From NCBI GenBank assembly GCA_025935235.1, contig JAICVT010000066.1, forward strand, positions 1 to 15,076: 15,076 bases of DNA, given 5' to 3'. Under the pieces are notes generated by a model, which saw nothing but the letters and a program-made list of their open reading frames with translations, was not told the origin of the DNA and searched no databases. Below are positions 1 to 6,801 of the stretch, in pieces. Position 1 is the first letter of the stretch. The number at the start of each line of letters is the position of its first letter. Position numbers and translations under genes: made by a program. The stretch is from Ktedonobacterales bacterium (GTDB taxonomy: Bacteria > Chloroflexota > Ktedonobacteria > Ktedonobacterales > JADMIN01).

Positions 1-243
1 CCGTACCGCACTCGCCAGCGCATCGGGCGCGAGGTCGCTGGTGGCGTATTCGTTGAAGGTCGCGCCATCATAGACGGTGAAGACGATGCCCTGCGTCGGG
101 CTGGTCTCTGACGCCTGCTGCTCCTGCCCGCTGTCGCTGATCCGCATGCCTGAGGCGGAGCTGAGCAGCGCCGCGGCATAGGGGAAGCGCGCCTCCAGCT
201 CGCCGACCAGCTCGCGCAGGATCACCTCGCGCCGATCTTCCAT
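1..243 (-). CDS. TldD/PmbA family protein, N-terminal 81 residues (runs off left edge)
   Basis: The frame is open from an ATG at 243 to the window edge, so only the first 81 residues are visible. The start has a purine-rich GGAAAGG about 8 bases upstream. The fragment begins MEDRREVILRELV and contains a 'GIVFTVYDGATFNEYAT' stretch followed by 'DLAPDALASAV'. This matches the first domain of TldD/PmbA proteins, where a strand pair bearing a short surface segment precedes a helix. The family comprises metal-dependent peptidases that mature or degrade modified peptides; the catalytic HExxxH-type region would lie outside the window. The assignment rests on this short N-terminal pattern only, so the family is likely but not certain, and PmbA versus TldD type cannot be decided. 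Confidence 0.58.
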   Translation of the reverse strand, partial: MEDRREVILRELVGELEARFPYAAALLSSASGMRISDSGQEQQASETSPTQGIVFTVYDGATFNEYATSDLAPDALASAVR

Positions 244-332
244 TGGCCACGCCTTTCCGCTCCGCGCGTGTCGCGTCTTCCCCGCGCGCTCAGGATGCTC
301 GCGGGGATCGCAACCAGCATAGCAGATAGGCG

Positions 333-464
333 CTAGCGCTGTGGAGGCTCTTCGCGCTGGCCCAGCTTCTCTATATGGCCGCGCATCATCACCGCCGCCA
401 CGATCAGGATGACAGAGAGGAAGATGATGGATGCCAGCGCCAGCACGATGATCGGCCCAAACAC
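333..464 (-). CDS. Small single-span membrane protein (43 aa), unknown function
   Basis: I chose the GTG at 464 because a GAGGAG ribosome site lies 7 bases before it. Longer in-frame extensions upstream lack such a site and are rich in arginine and proline. The product starts MFGPIIVLAL and has one hydrophobic helix at about residues 3-26. A short basic/polar tail follows (RGHIEKLGQREEPPQR), giving a likely N-out/C-in topology. No family was recognised. It lies 89 bases upstream of the TldD/PmbA-like gene on the same strand and could be co-transcribed with it. Such short membrane proteins are often missed by gene callers. The good ribosome site and clear membrane segment support a real gene, but no function can be given. 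Confidence 0.55.
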   Translation of the reverse strand: MFGPIIVLALASIIFLSVILIVAAVMMRGHIEKLGQREEPPQR

Positions 465-676
465 AGACGAACTCCTCACAAGGGTAGCGGGTAGCGACAA
501 AGCGTCAGTCGTCAGCCGCACTGTAGCACGCGGACGGCCCTGGTGGCGACCTGGGTGGAAACCCTGGCGGCGCCTGTTCATCGGCGCGCGGATGTGGTTA
601 GATGGAGGGAGGCCGCGCCGCGAGGGATCGCGTGAAGGCCGAATAATTCAGGCTTGGCGCGTCGCTAACCCGGCAT

Positions 677-692
677 TGGCACGATTCTTGCT
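677..692 (+). promoter_or_regulatory. Sigma-54 (-24/-12) promoter upstream of rpoN
   Basis: The sequence TTGGCACGATTCTTGCTT (676-693) fits the sigma-54 consensus TGGCACG-N4-TTGCW without a mismatch. The GG at 678-679 and GC at 690-691 are separated by the required 10 bases. A start site near 703 is predicted, giving a leader of about 120 bases before the GTG of the sigma-54 gene. The rest of the 465-676 gap shows no convincing gene. It would be where an enhancer-binding protein binds, but I saw no strong long palindrome, only an AT-rich GAATAATTC at about 641-649. Confidence 0.8.
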
Positions 693-747
693 TCATACCA
701 ATCTCGACTATTTACCGGGATCCAGACAACGCGCCCGTCAAGCGTCA

Positions 748-798
748 GGCTCCGACTGATTCCCCATCGGAGCCGGGTCGGAACCGTCGCTGGCGACG
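748..798 (+). promoter_or_regulatory. Structured 5' leader of rpoN (two hairpins)
   Basis: Between the predicted sigma-54 start site and the rpoN start codon there is an 8-bp perfect stem, GGCTCCGA (748-755) with TCGGAGCC (767-774) and an 11-base loop. A second, 5-bp stem follows, CGTCG (785-789) with CGACG (794-798). The second ends about 10 bases before the ribosome site AGGAG at 811-815. They could affect translation or termination, but no known riboswitch class was recognised. Confidence 0.4.
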
Positions 799-824
799 CG
801 GGTATGTGAGAGGAGCAAGCTTTC

Positions 825-2339
825 GTGGACGCCCTCGAATTGCGAGTCGAATCGTCGGCAACCCAGCAGACCACTCCCAACATCTCCTATCGGCAAATCG
901 CCGCCGTTCGCCTGCTGCAATTACCTAATCCTGAGCTTGAGGCGACCATCGCCCGAACACTTGAGGAGAACCCCGCATTCGAGGCCGAGACACGCGCCTG
1001 CTGTCCGCGCTGCAACAGTCCACTTGAGTCGCCGCTTGCGCCGTGCCCGGCCTGTGGCGCCGGTCCGCGCACGCCCGATGAGCGCCGTCGCGAGGATGGC
1101 CCTGACTTCGACGGCCCCAGCTATAGCGGCGGCTACGTCGAGGATGAGAGCGATGACCCCATGAGCCGCGTCGCGGCCACCATCCCTACCGGCGAGACGC
1201 TGCTCCAGACGCTCTGCCTGAGCATCCCGGCGGATGACGCCCACATCGCGGAATATCTGGTGGGCAGTCTCGACCATCACGGCTTCCTGCCCGTCAGCAT
1301 CGTCGCGGATGCCGCCAGCGCGTTGGAGTGCGATGAGGCGCGCGTGGAGCAGGCGCTACTGGCGCTGCAGCGGCTCGACCCGGCGGGCATCGGCGCGCGT
1401 GGCGCGCAAGAGTGCCTGCTGATTCAGCTCGACCGCCTGCGCGACGCGGACGACCCGCACCCGCTGGCCGAGACGCTGGTGCGCGAGCATCTGCGTGATG
1501 TCGCCTATCGCCGCTTCCGCGAGGTAGCCAAGCGGCTGGGGCTGACGCCCAAGCGCATCGAGGCAGAGTGGGAGTTCATTCGCCACGATCTGTATCCGTA
1601 TCCGGCGCACGGCTTCGACTCGCTCTCTGGCGCGCTGACCACCTCGGCCGCTCCCGTGCGGCCCGACGTGGTGATCCGCGCAACCTCGGACGGCTTTGTG
1701 GCTGAGGTGGTAGAGCGCAACCGCTATGTGCTGCGCGTCAACCCGGAATACATCTGGGCGCGCAAGAATCTGGTGCGGCTCCAGTGCGATGACGACGCCC
1801 GCACGCACATCCGCAGCCATGTGGAGCAGGCGCAGACCTTCATCGCCGCACTGCGCCAGCGCTGGGAGACGATGCAGCGTGTCTCGGATGCGCTGATCGA
1901 GATGCAGCGCGAGTTTCTGGAGATCGGGCAGAGCGCGCTGAAGCCGCTCACCCGCGCCGATGTCGCCCGCAAGATCGGGCTGCATGAGTCCACCGTCAGC
2001 CGCGCCACCGATGGCAAGTTCGTGCTGCTGCCCAATGGCCGCACCGCCTCATTCGACGACTTCTTCGACGCCTCGCTGCCAGCCAAGAAGGCGCTCTGCG
2101 ACATCATCACCGAGGAGAATCCCCAGCGCCCCTATAGCGACGAGCAGTTGATGCGCATCCTCCAGCGCCAGGGTATCGAGATCGCGCGGCGCACCATCGC
2201 GAAGTATCGCGAGGAGTTGCAGATTCTGCCCTCGCGGCTGCGACGGTCGCGCAGCGGTCAGCGCCAGTCAGACCATCAGGAGCACGAGGAGCGCCAGGAG
2301 CAGCACAAGAGCCAACGCCCGGCGTTGGCCACCGCCTGA
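825..2339 (+). CDS. rpoN: RNA polymerase sigma-54 factor with inserted zinc ribbon
   Basis: This is the alternative sigma factor that directs RNA polymerase to -24/-12 promoters and needs AAA+ activators to open DNA. The 504-residue order fits the family. Region I is at about 20-54, including 'AAVRLLQLPNPELEATI' and 'LEENPAFE'. The core-binding domain is at about 120-260 ('AEYLVGSLDHHGFL', 'LQRLDPAGIGARGAQECLLIQL'). The helix-turn-helix lies near 375-400 ('TRADVARKIGLHESTVSRAT'), and the RpoN box is at 454-463 (ARRTIAKYRE). Unusually, the linker after region I carries C60-x2-C63 and C74-x2-C77, a zinc ribbon, followed by an acidic stretch (about 85-111). About 30 polar residues trail the RpoN box, where most family members stop. 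The start is GTG with AGGAG 9 bases upstream. It has its own sigma-54-type promoter. No activator gene is visible nearby. Confidence 0.93.
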   Translation: MDALELRVESSATQQTTPNISYRQIAAVRLLQLPNPELEATIARTLEENPAFEAETRACCPRCNSPLESPLAPCPACGAGPRTPDERRREDGPDFDGPSYSGGYVEDESDDPMSRVAATIPTGETLLQTLCLSIPADDAHIAEYLVGSLDHHGFLPVSIVADAASALECDEARVEQALLALQRLDPAGIGARGAQECLLIQLDRLRDADDPHPLAETLVREHLRDVAYRRFREVAKRLGLTPKRIEAEWEFIRHDLYPYPAHGFDSLSGALTTSAAPVRPDVVIRATSDGFVAEVVERNRYVLRVNPEYIWARKNLVRLQCDDDARTHIRSHVEQAQTFIAALRQRWETMQRVSDALIEMQREFLEIGQSALKPLTRADVARKIGLHESTVSRATDGKFVLLPNGRTASFDDFFDASLPAKKALCDIITEENPQRPYSDEQLMRILQRQGIEIARRTIAKYREELQILPSRLRRSRSGQRQSDHQEHEERQEQHKSQRPALATA

Positions 2340-2359
2340 ACATGCAGGGGCGACCCGCG

Positions 2360-3589
2360 CTAGCCTGTCACGCGATGCGACCAGGCTGGCGCGACCTCCG
2401 CCTGGCTGTAGCGATTGATGTACTGGCGCATCAGCCGCGCCTGCGAGGCGGTGAGCAGCCCCGGTCCGATGCTGACGCGCGTGCGGGCGCCGCCCCGGTA
2501 GAGCAGCGCCAGTTCCCCCGGCGTGTAGCTCACCTGCTGGATCTGCGTCCAGAAGACATCACCCTCGCGGCGCAGCAGGGGATAGTGGATGATCAGCCCC
2601 TTGTCGCTGACGAAGATCTCCTGCACGCTCCACAGGCCAACCAGCGCGCAGCCGACCGCCAGCGCCACCACCGCCACCAGCGCCACCACGCCCAGCGGCG
2701 GCCTCAGCCCCAGCAGCGCCGCGACGCCCAGCGCCAGCAGCGCCGCGACCAGCGCGCCCACGCCGATCGGCCACGCCCGCCGCGTGCGCACCGTCAGCAC
2801 GCCGCTGATGTCGCCGGCGGTGGCCTCATCTCCGGCGCTGAGCCGCTGCGACTCGGCGCGCAGGTCGCCGACCAGCGCCCGCAGCGGCAGTTGCAGCAGC
2901 AGGGCGCGCCGCAACTGCACGCCACGCGAGAGCAGCGCCGGGGTGAACGATAGCGTCTGGCTGTGCCTGCCGGTGACGACCACGCGCAGCCCGCGCTGCT
3001 CGACACGCTCGACCTCGTCGAAGCCGATGGCGCTCCACTGGCCCAGCGCGCGTCCACACTCCAGCGCGTCGGGCGTCAGGCGCACGCTCTTGAGCAGCGC
3101 CCACACCAGCGCCAGCGCGGGCAGCCACAGCAGCAGCGCGATCGGCAGCCAGAGGGGGATGCGGCCGGTAGCGACGATCCCCGGCGCGGCGACGATGACG
3201 CAGATGGCGGGGCCAGCGATCAGCGCTAGCCCAACCAGCCCGCTAGGACGATAGACCGCCGAATCCGCCAGGCGTAGCGCGGCGGGCGAAGGCGTCAGGA
3301 AGAGGACATCCCGCTGGTCGGCGAGATCGGGCGTGGGCCGCGCGGTCGGCGCCTCGTCAGCGTCGTCAGCGAGGTCATCAGCGGGGTCGGCAGCGGGATT
3401 GTCTGGCTGGCGAGCGGCCGACAGAGGGGTGAATGGCGAGATGAAAGGCGATGCGCTCGCGGCTCTGGGCGCATCTGACCCATCTGGCGGATCAAAGCGT
3501 CCAGAAGCGTCTGGCGCGCGGTGTTCGGCGTCCGCATCGGGCGCCGCTGGCGCCGCGTCCGCGAGCGGCTGGCGGTCGTCTCTCTTCAT
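2360..3589 (-). CDS. Membrane protein with two PH-like domains and disordered N-terminus
   Basis: I took the ATG at 3589 (MKRDDRQPLAD), giving 409 residues. The frame stays open further upstream, but that stretch reads as arginine-rich non-coding sequence. Residues 1-95 are Asp/Ala/Pro-rich and probably disordered. Two hydrophobic helices lie at about 117-140 and 145-166. A first PH-like segment follows at about 167-232 ('SVRLTPDALECGR', 'WSAIGFDEVERVE'). A second helix pair is at about 273-295 and 299-319, then a second PH-like segment at about 321-394 ('IFVSDKGLIIHYPLLRREG', 'FWTQIQQV'). The internal duplication (two helices plus PH fold, twice) is the notable feature. The PH folds should face the cytoplasm. 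The gene converges on rpoN with only 20 bases between stop codons and is divergent from the zinc-finger/propeller gene. The ribosome site is weak (GGGG). The function is unknown. Confidence 0.75.
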   Translation of the reverse strand: MKRDDRQPLADAAPAAPDADAEHRAPDASGRFDPPDGSDAPRAASASPFISPFTPLSAARQPDNPAADPADDLADDADEAPTARPTPDLADQRDVLFLTPSPAALRLADSAVYRPSGLVGLALIAGPAICVIVAAPGIVATGRIPLWLPIALLLWLPALALVWALLKSVRLTPDALECGRALGQWSAIGFDEVERVEQRGLRVVVTGRHSQTLSFTPALLSRGVQLRRALLLQLPLRALVGDLRAESQRLSAGDEATAGDISGVLTVRTRRAWPIGVGALVAALLALGVAALLGLRPPLGVVALVAVVALAVGCALVGLWSVQEIFVSDKGLIIHYPLLRREGDVFWTQIQQVSYTPGELALLYRGGARTRVSIGPGLLTASQARLMRQYINRYSQAEVAPAWSHRVTG

Positions 3590-3739
3590 CTGTACTGACC
3601 CCGTCCGAGCGCGGCGCCACAACGAGGGTCGCCCGCTGTGGCGCATTATAGCCGCTCGGCTCCGCGCCACGCAACGCGGGGCGACCAATGCCGGGCGACC
3701 GGCGCCGGGGCGCGACTGGCGCACACTGGTCCGCGCCAG

Positions 3740-3767
3740 TTGACGAGCGCGCGCGCTTCTTGGTAGT
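3740..3767 (+). promoter_or_regulatory. Candidate housekeeping promoter of the zinc-finger/propeller gene
   Basis: TTGACG at 3740-3745 is followed after 16 bases by TAGTCT at 3762-3767. The first box is 5/6 to consensus and the second is weak. It would start transcription about 70 bases before the GTG at 3846. The remainder of the 256-base divergent gap (3590-3845) is GC-rich and shows no gene or strong repeat. Confidence 0.35.
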
Positions 3768-3845
3768 CTACGCCCTGTAGCGCATCGTCCACGGAACATA
3801 CCAGCGGCCCCAGGTGTACAGGCGCGGACCAGGAAGGGCAACACA

Positions 3846-5195
3846 GTGTTGAAACGCGGTAGAAAACGACGCCCCATACCGCGGCTGCAGCACGAGCAGG
3901 TGGTCGAGATCTTCGTTGACTATCACTTTGGTCGCCTCTCGCCAGAGATGAATACCGCCGTTGAGCGGCATGTGCGTTCATGCGCGCGGTGCAAGCGCGA
4001 GGGGATGACCAACGCCGCCAACGAGCGCAAAGGCGCTGTGCGCAGGCTGCGCGGCGTGCGCGGTGGCAAGCCGCTGCTGGGGCGGCGCGCGCGCAATGTC
4101 GTGCTGATCCTGACGCTGCTGCTGGCGGCGCAGGTACTCGTCTATCAGGTCATCAACGGCAGGGCCGCGGCGCTCGTCTCGCTGCTGAGCAACAATGCCG
4201 GCAATGGCGGCGACGGTGGCTCGCAGCTACCCGCTGTCACCCTGCGCTCGACCAATGCGTTCCCCCTCATCACCAGCGGCGCCAGCGCCATCGCGCTCTC
4301 CTCCGACAATAAGGAGCTGGCGGTGGCGGGCGGCGACGGGCGGCGTGAGGTCGTCGTCTGGGATGTAGCGCAGGATAAGTCGCTGCTGACGCTGGCGTGG
4401 AGCGGCGCGACCCCGCCCACCAGCATCGCGTGGTCCGAGGATGGCTCGCGGCTGGCGGCGGCGGATGGCTCGCAGCTAGTGATCTGGGATCTGACCTCGG
4501 GGGCGACGCTGTGGCAACTGACCCTGCCAGCCGCGCCCGCCATGCGCGTTTATGATGTGACACAGCAGGTGGTCGTCGGGCGGCCTGATCCGGCCAGCGC
4601 CTTCGCGTCGGGCGCGCTGGCGTGGGGCGCCGATGGCGATCTGGCCGCCGCTCCGGAGGGCGCGCTGGGTCCGGTGGGCGTCTCCACACCGCAGGCGCCC
4701 GTGGTGGGCATGTGGTCGTCGGCTGGCTCGCACATCTTCGCAGGCGACAACGCCTCGGCCCTGGTCGGCGCCTCGGACGCCGACACCAAGAGCGGCGTGG
4801 CGCTGCTCGACTGGTCGCCCGGCGGGCGCTATCTGCTATGGGGCGCGCTCTCACAGCCCATCGCAGTCGGCGCGGCCGCATCCTCCAAAACCGCCAGCCA
4901 GCCACCCGATAGCGTGGTCGCGCGGCTCGCCGGACAGATCGCTCAGGCGGGCGCGAACGCCAGCGCCCTCGCCTGGTTCGCGCCGGTCGGCAAGCGGGTC
5001 GCCATCTGCGACCAGACGACGACCGGCGCGCGCGTCAGCCTCGTGGATATTGCCACCGGGCACACTGTCTATCAGTTGGGCGAGCTGTGCGACGGGATGA
5101 CCACCCACTCGGCGCTCTGGTCGAGCGACGGCGCGAACTTCTACATCATCCCGGCCAAAGGCCCAGTCGAGATCTACGCCATCCCCGCAGCCTGA
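3846..5195 (+). CDS. Anti-sigma-factor-like protein: zf-HC2 zinc finger, one TM helix, WD40-type beta-propeller
   Basis: The start is GTG at 3846 with AGGAAGGG about 7 bases upstream. The product has 449 residues. The N-terminal segment resembles the putative zinc-finger (zf-HC2) domain of anti-sigma factors: 'FVDYHFGRLSPEMNTAVERHV' followed by H42-x3-C46-x2-C49. A basic stretch and a single membrane helix (about 83-101, 'NVVLILTLLLAAQVLVYQVI') come next. The outside part has repeated propeller blades, for example 'SAIALSSDNKELAVAGG', 'VVVWDV', 'SIAWSEDGSRLAAADG', 'LVIWDL', 'LLDWSPGGRYLLWG' and 'SALWSSDGANFY'. The likely layout is a cytoplasmic sigma-binding domain coupled to an extracytoplasmic propeller sensor. 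No ECF sigma gene adjoins it, so the partner must be elsewhere or the domain has another role. The sigma partnership is inference; the domain layout is seen. Confidence 0.78.
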   Translation: MLKRGRKRRPIPRLQHEQVVEIFVDYHFGRLSPEMNTAVERHVRSCARCKREGMTNAANERKGAVRRLRGVRGGKPLLGRRARNVVLILTLLLAAQVLVYQVINGRAAALVSLLSNNAGNGGDGGSQLPAVTLRSTNAFPLITSGASAIALSSDNKELAVAGGDGRREVVVWDVAQDKSLLTLAWSGATPPTSIAWSEDGSRLAAADGSQLVIWDLTSGATLWQLTLPAAPAMRVYDVTQQVVVGRPDPASAFASGALAWGADGDLAAAPEGALGPVGVSTPQAPVVGMWSSAGSHIFAGDNASALVGASDADTKSGVALLDWSPGGRYLLWGALSQPIAVGAAASSKTASQPPDSVVARLAGQIAQAGANASALAWFAPVGKRVAICDQTTTGARVSLVDIATGHTVYQLGELCDGMTTHSALWSSDGANFYIIPAKGPVEIYAIPAA

Positions 5196-5197
5196 CC

Positions 5198-5257
5198 CTC
5201 ACCGCAACTCTCCCTACGGATTCCCCTCCCTGAAGGGGAGGGGGCAGGGGGAGAGGT
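5198..5257. repeat. Intergenic C/G-rich palindrome, copy 1
   Basis: The element lies directly after the propeller gene's stop codon. Its stem is CCCCTCCC (5223-5230) with GGGAGGGG (5236-5243) and a 5-base loop, preceded by 'CCTCACCGCAACTCTCCC' and followed by further G runs. It belongs to the family seen five more times in the window. It could act as a transcript end for the gene before it, although no T tract follows. Confidence 0.65.
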
Positions 5258-5314
5258 CCGTGCCTGCGAACAATCGCGTAGGCGCGCGGCGCCACTTCGC
5301 GCTCCGCTGGCGCG

Positions 5315-5320
5315 TATACT
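5315..5320 (+). promoter_or_regulatory. Candidate -10 element (TATACT) of the YvlD-like gene
   Basis: TATACT stands out in very GC-rich DNA 47 bases before the ATG at 5367. No good -35 box is at the usual distance. The same TATACT/TATGCT hexamer appears upstream of three other genes here, which supports it as the local -10 form. Confidence 0.3.
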
Positions 5321-5366
5321 CCTGGGATGCGCCGTCCGGCGGGCGCATACCTGGGAGGAGGATGAC

Positions 5367-5762
5367 ATGAAATTTCTCGCGCGGGTGATCGTCTCGATCA
5401 TCGTCAACGGGCTGGCGATTGGGTTGACGGCGGCGCTGCTGCCCGGCATACACATCGTGCCGTTCAGCTACACTACGCTGCTGCTGCTGGGGCTGGTCTT
5501 CGGCATCATCAACGCCATCATCCGGCCAGTGGTCAATCTGCTCTCGCTGCCGATCACCATCCTGAGTCTGGGATTGTGGCAGCTCGTGCTCAACGCGCTG
5601 ATGCTCTACGTCGGCTCGCTCTTTGTCTCAGAGCTGAAGATTGACGGCTTCTGGTGGGCGATTCTGGGCGGCATCGTGATGGGCATTATCGGCTCGATCC
5701 TGGAAGCCATCTTCAAGCGCTTCATCCCGGAAGAGCCGAAGGCCAGCCGCGCCAGCTATTAG
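5367..5762 (+). CDS. YvlD / phage-holin-4-like membrane protein
   Basis: The product has 131 residues and four hydrophobic helices at about 4-30, 34-60, 64-86 and 95-118. The 'GLVFGIINAIIRPVVNLLSLPITILSLGL' region is the signature of the family annotated as membrane protein YvlD or phage holin family 4 (DUF360). These are chromosomal inner-membrane proteins in many Bacillota and Chloroflexota, and despite the name they are usually not prophage genes; no phage gene is near this one. In Bacillus, yvlD relatives belong to envelope-stress regulons. The start ATG has GGGAGGAGGATG immediately upstream, a strong ribosome site. The C-terminus is short and charged (KRFIPEEPKASRASY). The family is confident; the molecular role is unknown. 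Confidence 0.88.
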   Translation: MKFLARVIVSIIVNGLAIGLTAALLPGIHIVPFSYTTLLLLGLVFGIINAIIRPVVNLLSLPITILSLGLWQLVLNALMLYVGSLFVSELKIDGFWWAILGGIVMGIIGSILEAIFKRFIPEEPKASRASY

Positions 5763-5768
5763 AGGAAC

Positions 5769-5806
5769 CTCACCCCCAACCCCCTCTCCCGCGAGGAGAG
5801 GGGGCT
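5769..5806. terminator. Bidirectional terminator-like palindrome (intergenic repeat copy 2)
   Basis: A perfect 10-bp stem, CCCCCTCTCC (5780-5789) with GGAGAGGGGG (5795-5804) and a 5-base loop, followed by CTTTG. It sits between two convergent genes ending at 5762 and 5834, so it can serve both strands. The left flank 'CCTCACCCCCAAC' is shared with other copies of the family. Confidence 0.7.
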
Positions 5807-5833
5807 TTGCCATATAGGCGCTTGTACCATCGG

Positions 5834-6544
5834 TCAGTCGAGCGAAGGGCTGAGGCCGGGCGAGGCGACCCCAGTGGCTGGCGCGAGCGCCCCAGCCTGC
5901 CAGAGCCAGCGCCCCAGCCGCAGCCAGCCAATCAACCAGGCGCCAAAGAAGGCCAGCGAACCAGCTGCCATCCCCAGCACGCCCGGCGTGCCAGTGTTGC
6001 GCAGCAGCGGCGGCGCGCCCATGTCGGTGAAGAAGTAGTAGACCACCGCCAGCGCGCCCATCACCAGCAGCGTGCGCGCCGCCGCTCGCGATGTGGCAGA
6101 ACGCAGCGCCAGCAGCCCGGTGGCGAGCAGCATCAGTCCCAGCGCGGGATACGCCAGGTACGAGGCCTGATAGGCCTCGTAATCCAGCGCCTGATTGACC
6201 GCTGACGCCTGTGTGAGATTCACAACCGTCGTATTCCCCTCAGAGCTGACGCCGATCTGCGAATTGTAGCCCCAGTTCAGCGCGGCCACGATCATCACGA
6301 GCAGTGTGGCGATGGCCAGCGCGCCTGGAATCCAGACCAGCCAGCCGACCTGCTTTGCCAGCCATGAGTAGAGGCCAACAAAGCCGATCACGAAGAAGAG
6401 CCAGCCTACCGGAAGCAGCATCATCATCATGCCGACAGACGAGGACTGCATGCTGCCTGTAAGCGCCAGCCCCAGGCCAAGCAGGATGGGGCCGATGATC
6501 CAGGCGACGATGCCGATGAGGCTGACCAACCCGGTCGCGCGGAA
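5834..6544 (-). CDS. Six-helix membrane protein, C-terminal part of the PadR partner (frame B; start unresolved)
   Basis: This frame encodes a clear integral membrane domain beginning 'FRATGLVSLIGIVAWIIG'. About six helices lie at residues 5-30, 37-60, 68-90, 128-147, 157-173 and 187-209, and it ends at 5834. No ATG with a ribosome site opens the frame near its beginning. The only nearby in-frame start is a TTG at 6529. A good ATG (6555-6553, ATG ACA CAA GCG) with TTGGAG upstream lies in the neighbouring frame and would join smoothly if a single base were added near 6550. The most likely reading is that this is the second half of the gene starting at 6801, separated by a frameshift. Translationally coupled separate genes are the alternative. 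The function is unknown; it may be a target or effector of the adjacent PadR regulator. Confidence 0.6.
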   Translation of the reverse strand, partial: FRATGLVSLIGIVAWIIGPILLGLGLALTGSMQSSSVGMMMMLLPVGWLFFVIGFVGLYSWLAKQVGWLVWIPGALAIATLLVMIVAALNWGYNSQIGVSSEGNTTVVNLTQASAVNQALDYEAYQASYLAYPALGLMLLATGLLALRSATSRAAARTLLVMGALAVVYYFFTDMGAPPLLRNTGTPGVLGMAAGSLAFFGAWLIGWLRLGRWLWQAGALAPATGVASPGLSPSLD

Positions 6545-6801
6545 GGCGCTTGTGTCATGGCAAACTCCAATCGTTCGGCGAGCGCGGTCAGCAGCAGATC
6601 GCCCAGCGTGCGCAGCCAGAGCCGCGCGATGCCGGCTGCGCCCCCGCATTGCGCCGCGTCGAGCAAGCTGGCGCGAAACACCTGACGCATCGGCTCGCCA
6701 TAGGCACGGCGAAAACGCGCAGGATAGAGCAGCAGCAGCGCGCGAAAGAGCGCGACTGACGCCTGAACCAGCCGACCTGGCTGTGCGCGGAGAGCGCTCA
6801 T
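6427..6801 (-). CDS. 'LYPARFRRAYGE' prefix protein, N-terminal part of the PadR partner (frame A)
   Basis: The ATG at 6801 overlaps the padR stop codon by ATGA and has a perfect AGGAGG six bases upstream. Residues 1-80 contain 'LLLLYPARFRRAYGEPMRQVF', then a helix and 'LWLRTLGDLLLTALAERLE'. This is the soluble prefix typical of membrane proteins encoded next to PadR regulators in Chloroflexota, Acidobacteriota and related genomes. After about residue 85 the frame becomes Ser/Pro-rich nonsense to a stop at 6427, while the neighbouring frame continues with a membrane domain. The genuine protein is therefore probably this prefix (about 1-85) fused to the frame-B membrane part, about 320 residues in total. 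Confidence is high that residues 1-80 are coding and lower that the annotated end is real. Confidence 0.65.
   Translation of the reverse strand: MSALRAQPGRLVQASVALFRALLLLYPARFRRAYGEPMRQVFRASLLDAAQCGGAAGIARLWLRTLGDLLLTALAERLEFAMTQAPSARPGWSASSASSPGSSAPSCLAWGWRLQAACSPRLSA

Noticed and set aside
409..759. Plus-strand open frame of 116 codons upstream of rpoN
   Set aside because: It lies over the small membrane gene and the sigma-54 promoter, has arginine-rich translation and no ribosome site, and is best explained as chance openness in GC-rich DNA.
5367..5762. Prophage origin for the holin-like gene
   Set aside because: The family name is historical. No other phage genes, attachment sites or integrase are nearby, and YvlD-type proteins are ordinary chromosomal genes.
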